Of a DNA stretch of 36,338 nt, positions 8,920-16,114 are shown in pieces. Source of the stretch: Candidatus Poseidoniaceae archaeon (GTDB lineage Archaea; Thermoplasmatota; Poseidoniia; Poseidoniales; Poseidoniaceae). Numbering within the stretch: the stretch's first letter is position 1; every line of letters starts with the position of its first letter. The stretch is from positions 1 to 36,338 of the forward strand of contig JADHSC010000017.1 in assembly GCA_016777125.1 (NCBI GenBank). Reading direction: 5' to 3'. The notes under the pieces were generated by a model, which was not told where the DNA came from, ran no database searches, and saw nothing but the letters and a program-made list of their open reading frames with translations. The translations under genes and the position numbers were made by a program.

Positions 8920-10686
8920 TCATTGAAGTTCCGAGTCACAAAGTACCTGTTTGATGGACTCAGTAAGTTCAGTATTAGAGGCTTTGAATACTTCATCCAA
9001 CGAAACCTCATCCTGCTTTCTTAGCAGTTTGGCTCGAGAACTGACGAGGTTCCATGCTGTCTTCTTTCCAATACCTGGAATTGCTTCAAGTTGTTTTTGA
9101 GAAGCATCTTGAATCCGAAGCCCAACCTCTACACCTGTGATTGAACGTGCACCATGTGCAGTGATCAAAATGTCTGAAGAGGTATCGAGAGGAATGTGAT
9201 ATGGGACGCCTATGAGGATTGGATAAGCCCCAATTTGTCGTCCGAATGTGAGTCCAGCGTTTCCATGAATTGATTCATCTGTATGCGTTGAAGTTTGATG
9301 GATTGGTAGTCTTGTACGTGCATCATGGGTTTCCCAATAAACATCACTTAGGCGTTGGCCAAGTGGAAACAATTCTTGAAGCAATGGACGATCGATGGTC
9401 TCTCTAACTTGAGCTTTGAATTCATGGAATGCATCGTGTGGAATCTCTTGAAAACCCTCTCCTTCAACCTGTCTGATATTGATTCGTCGTAAGAGGAGAC
9501 CTTCACTTCGAAGTTCTGTTAACAACTCCAAATTCATGGAATAGGATTCTCGACTCTCTCCGTTCAAACCGGCAATGAAATTCAGTCCGGGTAAGAGTTT
9601 TGGAAGGCCTCTAGCACCCCGTTCTTTTCCGTATTTATTGATCAGTCGAATTGCCGATTTGAGTTGACTAGGATCACAATTTAACCAATTTGCTTCATGT
9701 ACACTTGGGTCCGCAGATTCAAGACCAAATGACAAGACTGCTCCATCTGAAAGCGTTTCAACCAGTGTCTTCGTGATCTCTTCTGAAGGTTCGATGTTCT
9801 CTGCGATGATCGAAGGATTCCCGTTGTCTGTATGCAAGATGTCAAGTCGTTCATCCTCCCGTAATCCATGGAGTAATCTTGCAATAGGTTCAGGATTTGG
9901 AACAGGGTATTCCAATTCCTTTACACCTTCTGCCATGTAGGTATATGTGTCCGTCATTCCACCAAGTCGGACGTGTTGAACTCCTGAATCAAGTGCAAGT
10001 TTGACCTCACCGATGATATCCTCTGGAGTTCTCCAAATCGGAACACCCTTTTTCGGCTCAATGCAAAATTTACAACCCCGCTTGTAACGAACACAGCCTT
10101 GGTAGACCTCAACTTCGTAGGTGAGAGGGCCTTTCTTTTCAGCCGTTCCAAGATCAGGATGATGTGTTGTAGCTTTGCTTTGAGCACCGTGATGTGCCCA
10201 ACTCGTCCATTCTTCAGCAGTTCTTCGAGTATGCTTCCATTTACCTGTTGAAAGGAATGTATTGAGTGTAGCATCCGTATCTTGAACTGCTAAGAAAAGG
10301 TTACTTCGTAAGGGGAACCATCCTTGTTGTTTCCACCCGCGTACAGCCCATCCTCCGAACAATGCAGGTATTCCGTGAGGTAATTGTCGGATGAATTCAG
10401 TCGATTCACGTTGTGATATTGGTGTCCCACGTAGATATCTTCCAGGAACAACTGCTCCTGCTATGCAGATGACTCCTAACAGACTTGATTCCGATAACAA
10501 GTCCTCTTTTTCTTGAGATTGCCTCCACTGATCGATTGTAATGTATTCATAATTGAGTTGATGTTGCTCCAACACGCCACATATGTAACGAATGTGAAAA
10601 CCAACATATGGAGGCACTCCAAACGCGGCTGGCTCGTCTTCATATCCATCGAGAACAAGCCAATATGGGTCTTTGCTCTCAACCAT
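8920..10686 (-). CDS. Radical SAM protein with C-terminal helix-hairpin-helix (COG1031 type)
   Basis: A 588-residue iron-sulfur enzyme predicted to cleave S-adenosylmethionine to start radical chemistry. The cluster cysteines are Cys198, Cys205 and Cys208 in GCVRYKRGCKFC, spacing C-x6-C-x2-C rather than the standard C-x3-C-x2-C. This longer spacing, with the following IEPKKG and the approach to PEDIIGEV, is typical of the archaeal family COG1031. Residues 1-190 may form a B12-binding-like or other Rossmann domain, though I see no clear cobalamin motif. A helix-hairpin-helix with EAIPGIGKKTAW begins at about 534, suggesting nucleic-acid contact. The function of the family is not established; tRNA or other nucleic-acid modification is a guess from the HhH. 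A hairpin lies just before its ATG. Confidence 0.85.
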   Translation of the reverse strand: MVESKDPYWLVLDGYEDEPAAFGVPPYVGFHIRYICGVLEQHQLNYEYITIDQWRQSQEKEDLLSESSLLGVICIAGAVVPGRYLRGTPISQRESTEFIRQLPHGIPALFGGWAVRGWKQQGWFPLRSNLFLAVQDTDATLNTFLSTGKWKHTRRTAEEWTSWAHHGAQSKATTHHPDLGTAEKKGPLTYEVEVYQGCVRYKRGCKFCIEPKKGVPIWRTPEDIIGEVKLALDSGVQHVRLGGMTDTYTYMAEGVKELEYPVPNPEPIARLLHGLREDERLDILHTDNGNPSIIAENIEPSEEITKTLVETLSDGAVLSFGLESADPSVHEANWLNCDPSQLKSAIRLINKYGKERGARGLPKLLPGLNFIAGLNGESRESYSMNLELLTELRSEGLLLRRINIRQVEGEGFQEIPHDAFHEFKAQVRETIDRPLLQELFPLGQRLSDVYWETHDARTRLPIHQTSTHTDESIHGNAGLTFGRQIGAYPILIGVPYHIPLDTSSDILITAHGARSITGVEVGLRIQDASQKQLEAIPGIGKKTAWNLVSSRAKLLRKQDEVSLDEVFKASNTELTESIKQVLCDSELQ

Positions 10687-10691
10687 GAGTT

Positions 10692-10715
10692 GGCTACGGC
10701 TTATGCCTCATAGCC
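10692..10715 (-). promoter_or_regulatory. Stem-loop in the leader of the radical SAM gene
   Basis: In the 63-base gap between the csl4-type gene and the radical SAM gene, GGCTA (10692-10696) pairs with TAGCC (10711-10715), and an inner GGC (10698-10700) pairs with GCC (10705-10707) around a TTAT loop. This gives eight pairs with a small asymmetric bulge. It ends five bases before the radical SAM ATG (10686-10684), so the RNA hairpin would cover the expected ribosome-binding position, and no GGTGA-type site is visible there. It could be a translational control element or the remains of a terminator. Confidence 0.4.
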
Positions 10716-10749
10716 TTATGTCTCAAACAAGGGATGTTCTTGCTTAAAA

Positions 10750-12144
10750 TCAGTCACGACGTCGTGGACGGCGCTTCTTTGGTTGGCCTTCTTCTTCAGC
10801 CATTGCGCGGAGTTCTCGGGATGATTTCCCATCCTTATTACCGCCGCCTTTGGAGCGCTTCTTGCCACCACTCTGAGAGATATCTATCTTGATTCTTCTA
10901 CCCTTGAGTTCAGTACCATTGAGCGCTTTGACAATTTCTTCAGCATTGTCTTTTTCAGATACAAAGACGAACGCAAATCCTTTCGGTTTACCACCTTTAT
11001 CGGTTGCGATTGCAACTTCGTTGATGGTTGCATTGTCGCCAAAGAATTCGGTAACAACCTTTTCGTCAGCATCGAATGGAAGGTTTCCAACATAGAGTTT
11101 GAGTCCCTTTGGAGGTCCAGATGTTTTCTTTTCCTTGTTATCAGCATCTCGAACACCGATTCTTCTGCCGTTGATCTTGTGTCCGTCAAGAGCGGAGATT
11201 GCGGCTTCAGCTTGTGGCTTAGCAGTGAATGTAACGAATCCAAATCCTCTGGATGCTCCAGAATCATCAGTCATGACAATACAATCTGTCATGTCACCGT
11301 GCTTGCCAAACATTTCCCTGAGTTGTTCAGTATCGACTTCTCGGGGTAGTCCTCCAACAAATAGGCGGCATCCAGGTGCTGCCTTTTGTCGGCGTCCTTG
11401 GCCACCGCCTTGGCCTTCAAATCGGAAATATGTACGTTCACGTCCATCCTCTCGTACGTCCGCAGCAATGTATGTTGCGCGACCTGATGGGCCATGGGCG
11501 AAGAGTGCTTCAGCCTCTCTTCCCCATCGCTTTCCAGATAGATTGAGTTCAGATGCCCCTTGTTCAAGTTCTGCCCAACCGGCTCCGAAGTTATCTGCTA
11601 ATGCACGATAACTCTGGTATTTGCAAGAAGGACAAGCGACATTCCAATCTCCGTTAACTTCTGCAACGAGTGTATCTCCGCATGGAGGGCAAATAGCATG
11701 AAGAATTCCACAATCATCACGTTCTCTAAAATCGATACGAACAACTGGAGTTACTTCAGTGACAACAGCTCGGGCCACATCTCTGCGTCGAACAGCATCG
11801 GCAACGGTGTGGAGGAATCGATCGGCAAGACGAGTGACATGGAAATGACCTTGCAATTGACTTGGAAGAATCGAACCTTTTTTGCCTTCAACGACAAGGA
11901 TTCGGGCTTCTCCACCCTCTTCCTGAAGTTTTTCAAATTGACAGATGATCGTATCGCCAATAGCGATATCGACAATCTCTTTTCCGGCTTGTACGGTAAC
12001 TACACCATCATTGATGTTCATTTGGCCAACGGTTGTCGATACGATTGAATCGTCGATAACCATTGTTCCTTCGCCGGCTTCTACGTCGCCGACGTTTGCT
12101 ACTTTTGTCCCTGGGGTGACGAGGCTCGTCGTCATTTTAATCAT
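10750..12144 (-). CDS. csl4: Exosome subunit Csl4 fused to two RRM domains
   Basis: The N-terminal 180 residues look like archaeal Csl4, the RNA-binding cap subunit of the exosome: a short N-terminal domain with GEGT (24-27), an S1-like barrel (about 60-145), and a zinc ribbon with Cys152, Cys155, Cys171 and Cys174 (motif GILHAICPPCG then CPSC). A stretch of about 70 residues with no recognised domain follows. Then come two RNA recognition motifs: RRM1 (about 259-334; RNP2 LFVGGL, RNP1 RGFGFVTF) and RRM2 (about 348-422; LYVGNL, KGFAFVFV). The end is a Lys/Arg/Gly-rich tail. Archaeal Csl4 is normally about 180-200 residues and lacks RRMs, so this is a true fusion in one frame. It probably adds RNA selectivity to the exosome cap or to a free RNA-binding protein. 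The start may be ATG 12144 or 12135. Confidence 0.88.
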   Translation of the reverse strand: MIKMTTSLVTPGTKVANVGDVEAGEGTMVIDDSIVSTTVGQMNINDGVVTVQAGKEIVDIAIGDTIICQFEKLQEEGGEARILVVEGKKGSILPSQLQGHFHVTRLADRFLHTVADAVRRRDVARAVVTEVTPVVRIDFRERDDCGILHAICPPCGDTLVAEVNGDWNVACPSCKYQSYRALADNFGAGWAELEQGASELNLSGKRWGREAEALFAHGPSGRATYIAADVREDGRERTYFRFEGQGGGQGRRQKAAPGCRLFVGGLPREVDTEQLREMFGKHGDMTDCIVMTDDSGASRGFGFVTFTAKPQAEAAISALDGHKINGRRIGVRDADNKEKKTSGPPKGLKLYVGNLPFDADEKVVTEFFGDNATINEVAIATDKGGKPKGFAFVFVSEKDNAEEIVKALNGTELKGRRIKIDISQSGGKKRSKGGGNKDGKSSRELRAMAEEEGQPKKRRPRRRD

Positions 12145-12233
12145 CTCGTAGCACGGTTTCTTCGCTGATGCGAAGCCTTGTGCTGGTTTATTGCGAGGCT
12201 CGCCCCCTTTTCAACCCATCACATGCCTTGGCT
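12145..12233 (-). promoter_or_regulatory. Leader/promoter region of the Csl4-RRM gene with two inverted repeats
   Basis: This 89-base gap separates the RNA methylase stop from the Csl4-RRM start. It holds a perfect hairpin, CTTCGC-TGAT-GCGAAG (12160-12175; six pairs, four-base loop), and a short palindrome GCGAGGCTCGC (12193-12203). Neither is followed by a T-run on the transcribed strand, so an ordinary terminator is unlikely. I could not identify a confident TATA box. An RNA-binding gene product next to leader hairpins is compatible with autoregulation, but the sequence does not show that. Confidence 0.4.
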
Positions 12234-12854
12234 TCACTTCAAACGCTCAAGACGATAGCACCGGATGCGAGTTGAACCCTGTTGTTGCTTGTGATGGGCA
12301 TAGGCAGCAGGCAATCGAAAATCGGTCTGATAAATCGAATGCAAGGCGTATCCATTTGATTTTGCAAGTGATGTCAAATGTTCTGCATCAATACTATGGA
12401 TGAAGTGAATTAAAGGGATGTTCATGGCAAACAATGTCTCGAAAAACGCCCTATCAGCATGCTTGGTCTGAACCCCCCACGGCGGATTCATGATTGCAAT
12501 GTCAACTGGTGAATCAAGTTCAATAGCAGTACCATCAACACGTTGATGAATTGTTTTCAAGAATTCATTTCCTTCGACTTCAGAGATATTCTCATCGATT
12601 ACATCAAGGGCTGTTTTGTCACATTCCACCATTGTAACATGTTTTGCTCCAAGAAATGCAGCACCAATGCCAAGTACGCCATTCCCAGCACCCAAATCAA
12701 GGACGTGCTTCCCTTCGAATGAATCCCCAAGGTCGATCTTAGTGAGCCATGCTGCAGCGAGGTTTCCTTCAGTAGGATACTGTTCAAGCTCAACTGAATG
12801 ACATGGATGTGCTTTGAGAGATGACAGTCGCATCGCAAGATGCCGCTGGCGCAT
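12234..12854 (-). CDS. METTL5-like RNA N6-adenine methyltransferase (COG2263)
   Basis: A SAM-dependent methylase of 206 residues, very close to human METTL5 (209), which methylates one adenine of the small-subunit rRNA. Visible motifs are LEQYPTEGNLAAAWL (23-37, the family N-terminal signature), the SAM loop DLGAGNGVLGIG (53-64), acidic VECD (76-79), and catalytic NPPWG (123-127), a variant of NPPFG that indicates N6-adenine chemistry. The open frame extends to 12926, but the start at 12854 is preferred. GGTGA lies four bases upstream of that ATG, and the longer form would overlap the previous gene and add residues with no family match. In archaea this family is presumed to act on rRNA or tRNA; the exact base is not known from sequence. 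Confidence 0.88.
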   Translation of the reverse strand: MRQRHLAMRLSSLKAHPCHSVELEQYPTEGNLAAAWLTKIDLGDSFEGKHVLDLGAGNGVLGIGAAFLGAKHVTMVECDKTALDVIDENISEVEGNEFLKTIHQRVDGTAIELDSPVDIAIMNPPWGVQTKHADRAFFETLFAMNIPLIHFIHSIDAEHLTSLAKSNGYALHSIYQTDFRLPAAYAHHKQQQGSTRIRCYRLERLK

Positions 12855-12858
12855 AACT

Positions 12859-12863
12859 TCACC
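12859..12863 (-). promoter_or_regulatory. Ribosome-binding site of the METTL5-like gene, overlapping a stop codon
   Basis: GGTGA (minus strand) lies four bases before the ATG at 12854. Its last three bases are the TGA stop of the zinc-ribbon gene (TGG TGA). It decides the start of the methylase and implies that one ribosome terminates where the next initiates. Confidence 0.75.
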
Positions 12864-13092
12864 AACGTCGTTGCTGTTGACCGAAATTCTGCTGATTGAA
12901 TTGCTGTTGTTGCATACGAGCGGCATATTCTGCTTGTTGTTGATTGCTGATCATTAATGCAATTTGGCGAATTTGTTCTGCCTCGATACGAAGCCTAGCG
13001 ATGAGTTGTTCACCCGGTTGTTGACCGCCACAGAATCGGCAAAAGCGAGTTCCATCGCTCTGTGATTGTCCACATGTTACGCAAAAACCCAT
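12859..13092 (-). CDS. Small zinc-ribbon protein with Gln-rich tail
   Basis: A 77-residue protein. It opens with a zinc ribbon, Cys4-x2-Cys7 and Cys18-x2-Cys21 (CVTCG and CRFCGG), continues with a charged helix (about 28-50, LIARLRIEAEQIRQIALM) and ends in a Gln/Asn-rich stretch. A GGTGA four bases before the ATG and the coupled junction with the methylase gene downstream show that it is a real gene despite its size. Small single-ribbon proteins of this kind are common in archaea and mostly of unknown role, possibly as adaptor or nucleic-acid-binding proteins. No specific function can be assigned. It sits between an unknown protein and the RNA methylase. Confidence 0.75.
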   Translation of the reverse strand: MGFCVTCGQSQSDGTRFCRFCGGQQPGEQLIARLRIEAEQIRQIALMISNQQQAEYAARMQQQQFNQQNFGQQQRRW

Positions 13093-13152
13093 TTCTTCAC
13101 CGTCCTTTCCTGTATGCTGACAATTATCAACCTTTCACTCATTCAAGTGTGT

Positions 13153-14190
13153 TTAGCCCATTGAAGTCAGTTGTAAAAACACAGGCCATGTTTCAAACCC
13201 AACAGCATTCGCTCGCTCATTGATGCTGTCCCAACGAGGATCATCCATCATTTCGCTCGGCTCAATACCGCTGGCAAGAAGTTCTGATATAAGGGCTCTA
13301 AATTCGATTTCAATTTCAGATTGTTGAAGTTGTGGTTCTTCAGCTACAGATGGAAGTGGAATGGTTTCGATAACAGGCTCAATGTGTTCTTCAATAGAAT
13401 CCAACTCTTCGCCAGCAGCTTGCATTTCTCCGAATCCTGTATCAGTCGCTTTCGTTATCGCGTCTTCTACATTCTGTGGCTCGTCGGAGGTTCCATCATC
13501 AATTGATGGGAGCGGGACTGATGCATGTTTCTCAATGACGACATCCGATTCCATAACGATTTCAGGTGGTGCGATTTCTGTTTTTTCCTCTTGAGCCACC
13601 GGTTCGGGAGTTGCAGGTTCAGCCGCCCGGCCAACGCCGAGAACCTCTGCTTGTTGACGCGCAAATTCTGCGGCTTGTTTTCTTGGAAGACTTACGAAAC
13701 ACTTGTTTGGAACTGAGGTTGGTGGGAATGGCAAATAATAGCGTTCAATCGCCGGAAGGTCTGGGTGTCGGAAACAAAGCATGTTGATGTTTTCAAATCC
13801 TCTCTGAGCAGGAACATCGACTGAGAACGGTACGGGTTGAATTGTTATTGAAGCACGAACCCATTTCTCTGTTGTGACGAGGTGTTGCATCCATGGTCCT
13901 AGATCACTCGTTGCGAGGTCAAGAAACTGGAATGAGGCATCACGTGGATTCAGTCCTTGTTCTTGCAGAAGTCGTGCTTCTGCTCTTGGGCGATGAAAGA
14001 CGCCAATGACGGGTTGGCCGTGTTCAACCATGTCGCCGTGCAATTCCAATATTTTGCGTTCTCTTCGAGGACAAATCAACATAATTTGCATACGAGTTGC
14101 CTCGGTATCATAGATATCTCCCCAACGTTTTGTAGCTTCAGATTGAAGACCATCGATGGTCATGTTTGGAATCATTGCGGTTATGCCCAT
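13153..14190 (-). CDS. Uncharacterised protein with acidic low-complexity linker
   Basis: I do not recognise this protein. With the start at 14190 it has 345 residues in three parts. An N-terminal folded part of about 195 residues has alternating hydrophobic strands (MQIMLICPRRERKIL, QPVIGVFHRP, INMLCFRHPDLP). An acidic Glu/Pro/Ser-rich linker follows (about 200-290). A C-terminal helical part of about 50 residues contains RALISELLASGIEPSEMMDD. There is no signal peptide or membrane segment. The start is chosen because GGTGA, containing the TGA of asd, lies four bases before this ATG; eight more codons are open upstream. The neighbours (asd, a zinc-ribbon protein, an RNA methylase) do not define a role. 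The acidic linker suggests a scaffold or interaction protein. Confidence 0.7.
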   Translation of the reverse strand: MGITAMIPNMTIDGLQSEATKRWGDIYDTEATRMQIMLICPRRERKILELHGDMVEHGQPVIGVFHRPRAEARLLQEQGLNPRDASFQFLDLATSDLGPWMQHLVTTEKWVRASITIQPVPFSVDVPAQRGFENINMLCFRHPDLPAIERYYLPFPPTSVPNKCFVSLPRKQAAEFARQQAEVLGVGRAAEPATPEPVAQEEKTEIAPPEIVMESDVVIEKHASVPLPSIDDGTSDEPQNVEDAITKATDTGFGEMQAAGEELDSIEEHIEPVIETIPLPSVAEEPQLQQSEIEIEFRALISELLASGIEPSEMMDDPRWDSINERANAVGFETWPVFLQLTSMG

Positions 14191-14194
14191 ACCC

Positions 14195-14199
14195 TCACC
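14195..14199 (-). promoter_or_regulatory. Ribosome-binding site of the unknown gene, overlapping the asd stop
   Basis: GGTGA (minus strand) stands four bases before the ATG at 14190, and its TGA is the asd stop codon (CGG TGA). It moves the start of the downstream gene from 14214 to 14190. Confidence 0.75.
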
Positions 14200-15289
14200 G
14201 CTCCGATGATACATTGCTTGGATTTATGTCTACTGATGGAATTTCCCCTTCTGAAACAGCAAGTTCTGCTAACAACACGACTCCTCCCGCCGCTCCGCGG
14301 ATTGTGTTGTGTGAAAGTGCTTTGAATTTGACAGTAGAACCTTCAACAGCCTCAATGTGAATGACTGTTTCCATTCCTGCAGTCAAGTTTTGCGAAGGAT
14401 TTGGATTGGAACCCTTGAATGAACCCCAGAGATGTTTTGCTCTCGTTGGAGATTCATCAAGGACAATGATTGGTGATTGAGGAGCACTAGGGAGTTGATT
14501 CAAGTGACTGTATTCTTGAGAGAGGAGGAGTGATTTAATTTCTTCATAGGTTACGTTTTGTTCAAGTACAAGTTCAACATTGACGATGTGTCCTTCTTCA
14601 GCATCAACGCGTTTACAGATAACGTCCCATTCAGCGTTGATGCGTAGAATTCGTTCAGCCTCTTCGATCAATTTCTCTGCTTCACCTTCTATTTCATTGT
14701 CAATTGCTGCTTTCCTTTTTTCATCATTCAACAACAGCTCCCAGCCTGCACCAGACAAGGCTTGTTCACTTCGCACCTTCACTTTCATTACTCGATGATG
14801 GTTCGTAATCACATGAAGTGGGTGAAGCACTGGTATGAGTGTGCAATTTGTAGCACAAGCCAGGAATCCAAATTCTCCAGGCCACTGTTTGAGTGATTCA
14901 GGATTCACATCCGCAACAACGAGAGGAACCTCTTGATGCATACGATACGCACTCGCGTTAGAAAATACAACTAATCCATTTCTCGATAAGCGTGCTTCAA
15001 TCGTATGAGCGGGGCTGCTTGGTAATGCGCTGAAGACGATGCTTACTCCAAGAGCCTTCAAGGAACGGTGAAGTTCTTGGGAATGGACATCCAGTATCGG
15101 TTCAGAAATATTGTTCAATGCTTCTGGTTTTCGATGTTTCAGTCTCCAAGGAACTGTAGCGAGCATTCGACCACTGTCTTGTCCAGCTACAGCAACTAAG
15201 TCGAACCATGGATGGTTTGCAAGTCGTTGCTGCATTCGCTGTGAAACAAATCCGCCTGCACCCAGTATCGCAACACGTGCCGAAGGCAT
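14195..15289 (-). CDS. asd: Aspartate-semialdehyde dehydrogenase, archaeal type
   Basis: It reduces L-4-aspartyl phosphate to aspartate semialdehyde with NADPH, the branch point to lysine, threonine, methionine and isoleucine. From the ATG at 15289 it has 364 residues: Rossmann motif GAGGFVSQ near the start (residues 10-17), catalytic Cys149 in ATNCTLIP, SEQALSGAG (174-182), and the second active-site region ending in EEGH with the conserved His. Sequence and length fit the archaeal/fungal branch. The frame is open to 15346 (19 more residues), but the usual family start is right before the nucleotide-binding strand. The shorter form also leaves 89 instead of 32 bases for promoters divergent from the Ni-SOD gene. 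Neither start has a good ribosome-binding site. It heads the 12-gene minus-strand run. Confidence 0.88.
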   Translation of the reverse strand: MPSARVAILGAGGFVSQRMQQRLANHPWFDLVAVAGQDSGRMLATVPWRLKHRKPEALNNISEPILDVHSQELHRSLKALGVSIVFSALPSSPAHTIEARLSRNGLVVFSNASAYRMHQEVPLVVADVNPESLKQWPGEFGFLACATNCTLIPVLHPLHVITNHHRVMKVKVRSEQALSGAGWELLLNDEKRKAAIDNEIEGEAEKLIEEAERILRINAEWDVICKRVDAEEGHIVNVELVLEQNVTYEEIKSLLLSQEYSHLNQLPSAPQSPIIVLDESPTRAKHLWGSFKGSNPNPSQNLTAGMETVIHIEAVEGSTVKFKALSHNTIRGAAGGVVLLAELAVSEGEIPSVDINPSNVSSER

Positions 15290-15378
15290 GTAGGTTCCAA
15301 GAGATGGAAGTTTTAGTCCCTTGCTCGCAATAAGGTGGGAAAGCATATCTTCAAATGCTTCTTTTCTAACGCAGTGCC

Positions 15379-15819
15379 ATGGAGAACAAAATCACCATCC
15401 AAGCTTTTGCCCACTGTGACGGCCCATGCGGCGTCTACGATCCTGCCAGTGCCCGAGTTGCGGCCGAAGCAGTTCAATCAATGACCAAGAAGATGGTCGC
15501 TCTGAGTGAAAGCGATGCCGACTGTGGCTCTGCATCATACATCAACACAATGAGTCGATTCGCAGCCATCAAAGAAGAAGAAGCGCAAAAGTGCAAGAAA
15601 GAACTTCTCGTACTTTGGACTGATTTCTTCAAACCACAACACCTTGAATCACTTCCTAACCTCCACGACACATTTTGGCAAGCAGCAAAACTTTGCTCCG
15701 CTTGTAAGGTTGAAGTTTCCGAACAACACGCTCAAGAACTTATGGACGCAGTTGAAAACATTCACAAAATGTTCTGGTCCGTAAAGGGACGAGAAGTTTC
15801 TTGGATTCGTGCAAGTTGA
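15379..15819 (+). CDS. sodN: Nickel superoxide dismutase precursor
   Basis: It disproportionates superoxide using a nickel centre. The 146-residue precursor contains the Ni-hook HCDGPCGVYDP at 12-22. After removal of the first 11 residues His12 becomes the N-terminus; its amine and imidazole, with Cys13 and Cys17, bind nickel, and Tyr20 guards the active site. The canonical fourth residue of the hook (Leu) is Gly here. The rest is helical as in the four-helix-bundle Ni-SODs, and the length is slightly above the bacterial norm. The next gene is the expected maturation protease, overlapping by 11 bases. Ni-SOD is typical of marine bacteria, and this two-gene plus-strand unit among minus-strand genes looks like an acquired cassette. 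No ribosome-binding site is visible; the mRNA may be leaderless. Confidence 0.95.
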   Translation: MENKITIQAFAHCDGPCGVYDPASARVAAEAVQSMTKKMVALSESDADCGSASYINTMSRFAAIKEEEAQKCKKELLVLWTDFFKPQHLESLPNLHDTFWQAAKLCSACKVEVSEQHAQELMDAVENIHKMFWSVKGREVSWIRAS

Positions 15820-16114
15820 GGGTTTGAACTTGAGCACAATTGCTGTAGTCGTGAACGGCGACAGCATGTGGCCTACTCTAAAACACGGTGATACATTTGA
15901 CGCTGTGCCCTACTCAGGTCAAGACGTCACGATAGGGGAAATCGTTGTTTTTAGAGATCCAACACACAATTCCCGAATTTGTGTGAAGCGGGTTTTGCAT
16001 ATCAAACCCAATGGATTGTTTGTTGAAGGAGATAATCCTGACCCAACCGCTTCAACCGATTCCCACAACTATGGTTTGATTTCCTACGATTTATTGATTG
16101 GACTGAAGCGATAA
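15809..16114 (+). CDS. sodX: Ni-SOD maturation protease (S26 signal-peptidase-like)
   Basis: A short serine protease of about 101 residues expected to cut the SodN leader and expose its nickel-binding His. It has the S26 motifs in order: NGDSMWPTL with nucleophile Ser19, VKRV with general base Lys60, and the box-E motif EGDNPDPTASTDS (73-85), equivalent to GDNxxxSxDS of signal peptidases. It lacks a membrane anchor, as expected for this cytoplasmic family. The frame opens with GTG at 15809 inside sodN; a TTG at 15830, six bases after a GAGGGT, is an alternative start. Its 3' end overlaps the convergent glycosyltransferase gene by 24 bases. The symbol follows bacterial usage. Confidence 0.9.
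   Translation: MQVEGLNLSTIAVVVNGDSMWPTLKHGDTFDAVPYSGQDVTIGEIVVFRDPTHNSRICVKRVLHIKPNGLFVEGDNPDPTASTDSHNYGLISYDLLIGLKR

Noticed and set aside
11099-11611. A 170-codon plus-strand frame opposite the Csl4-RRM gene
   Set aside because: Ser/Pro-rich antisense translation of conserved RRM and linker codons; no start signal.
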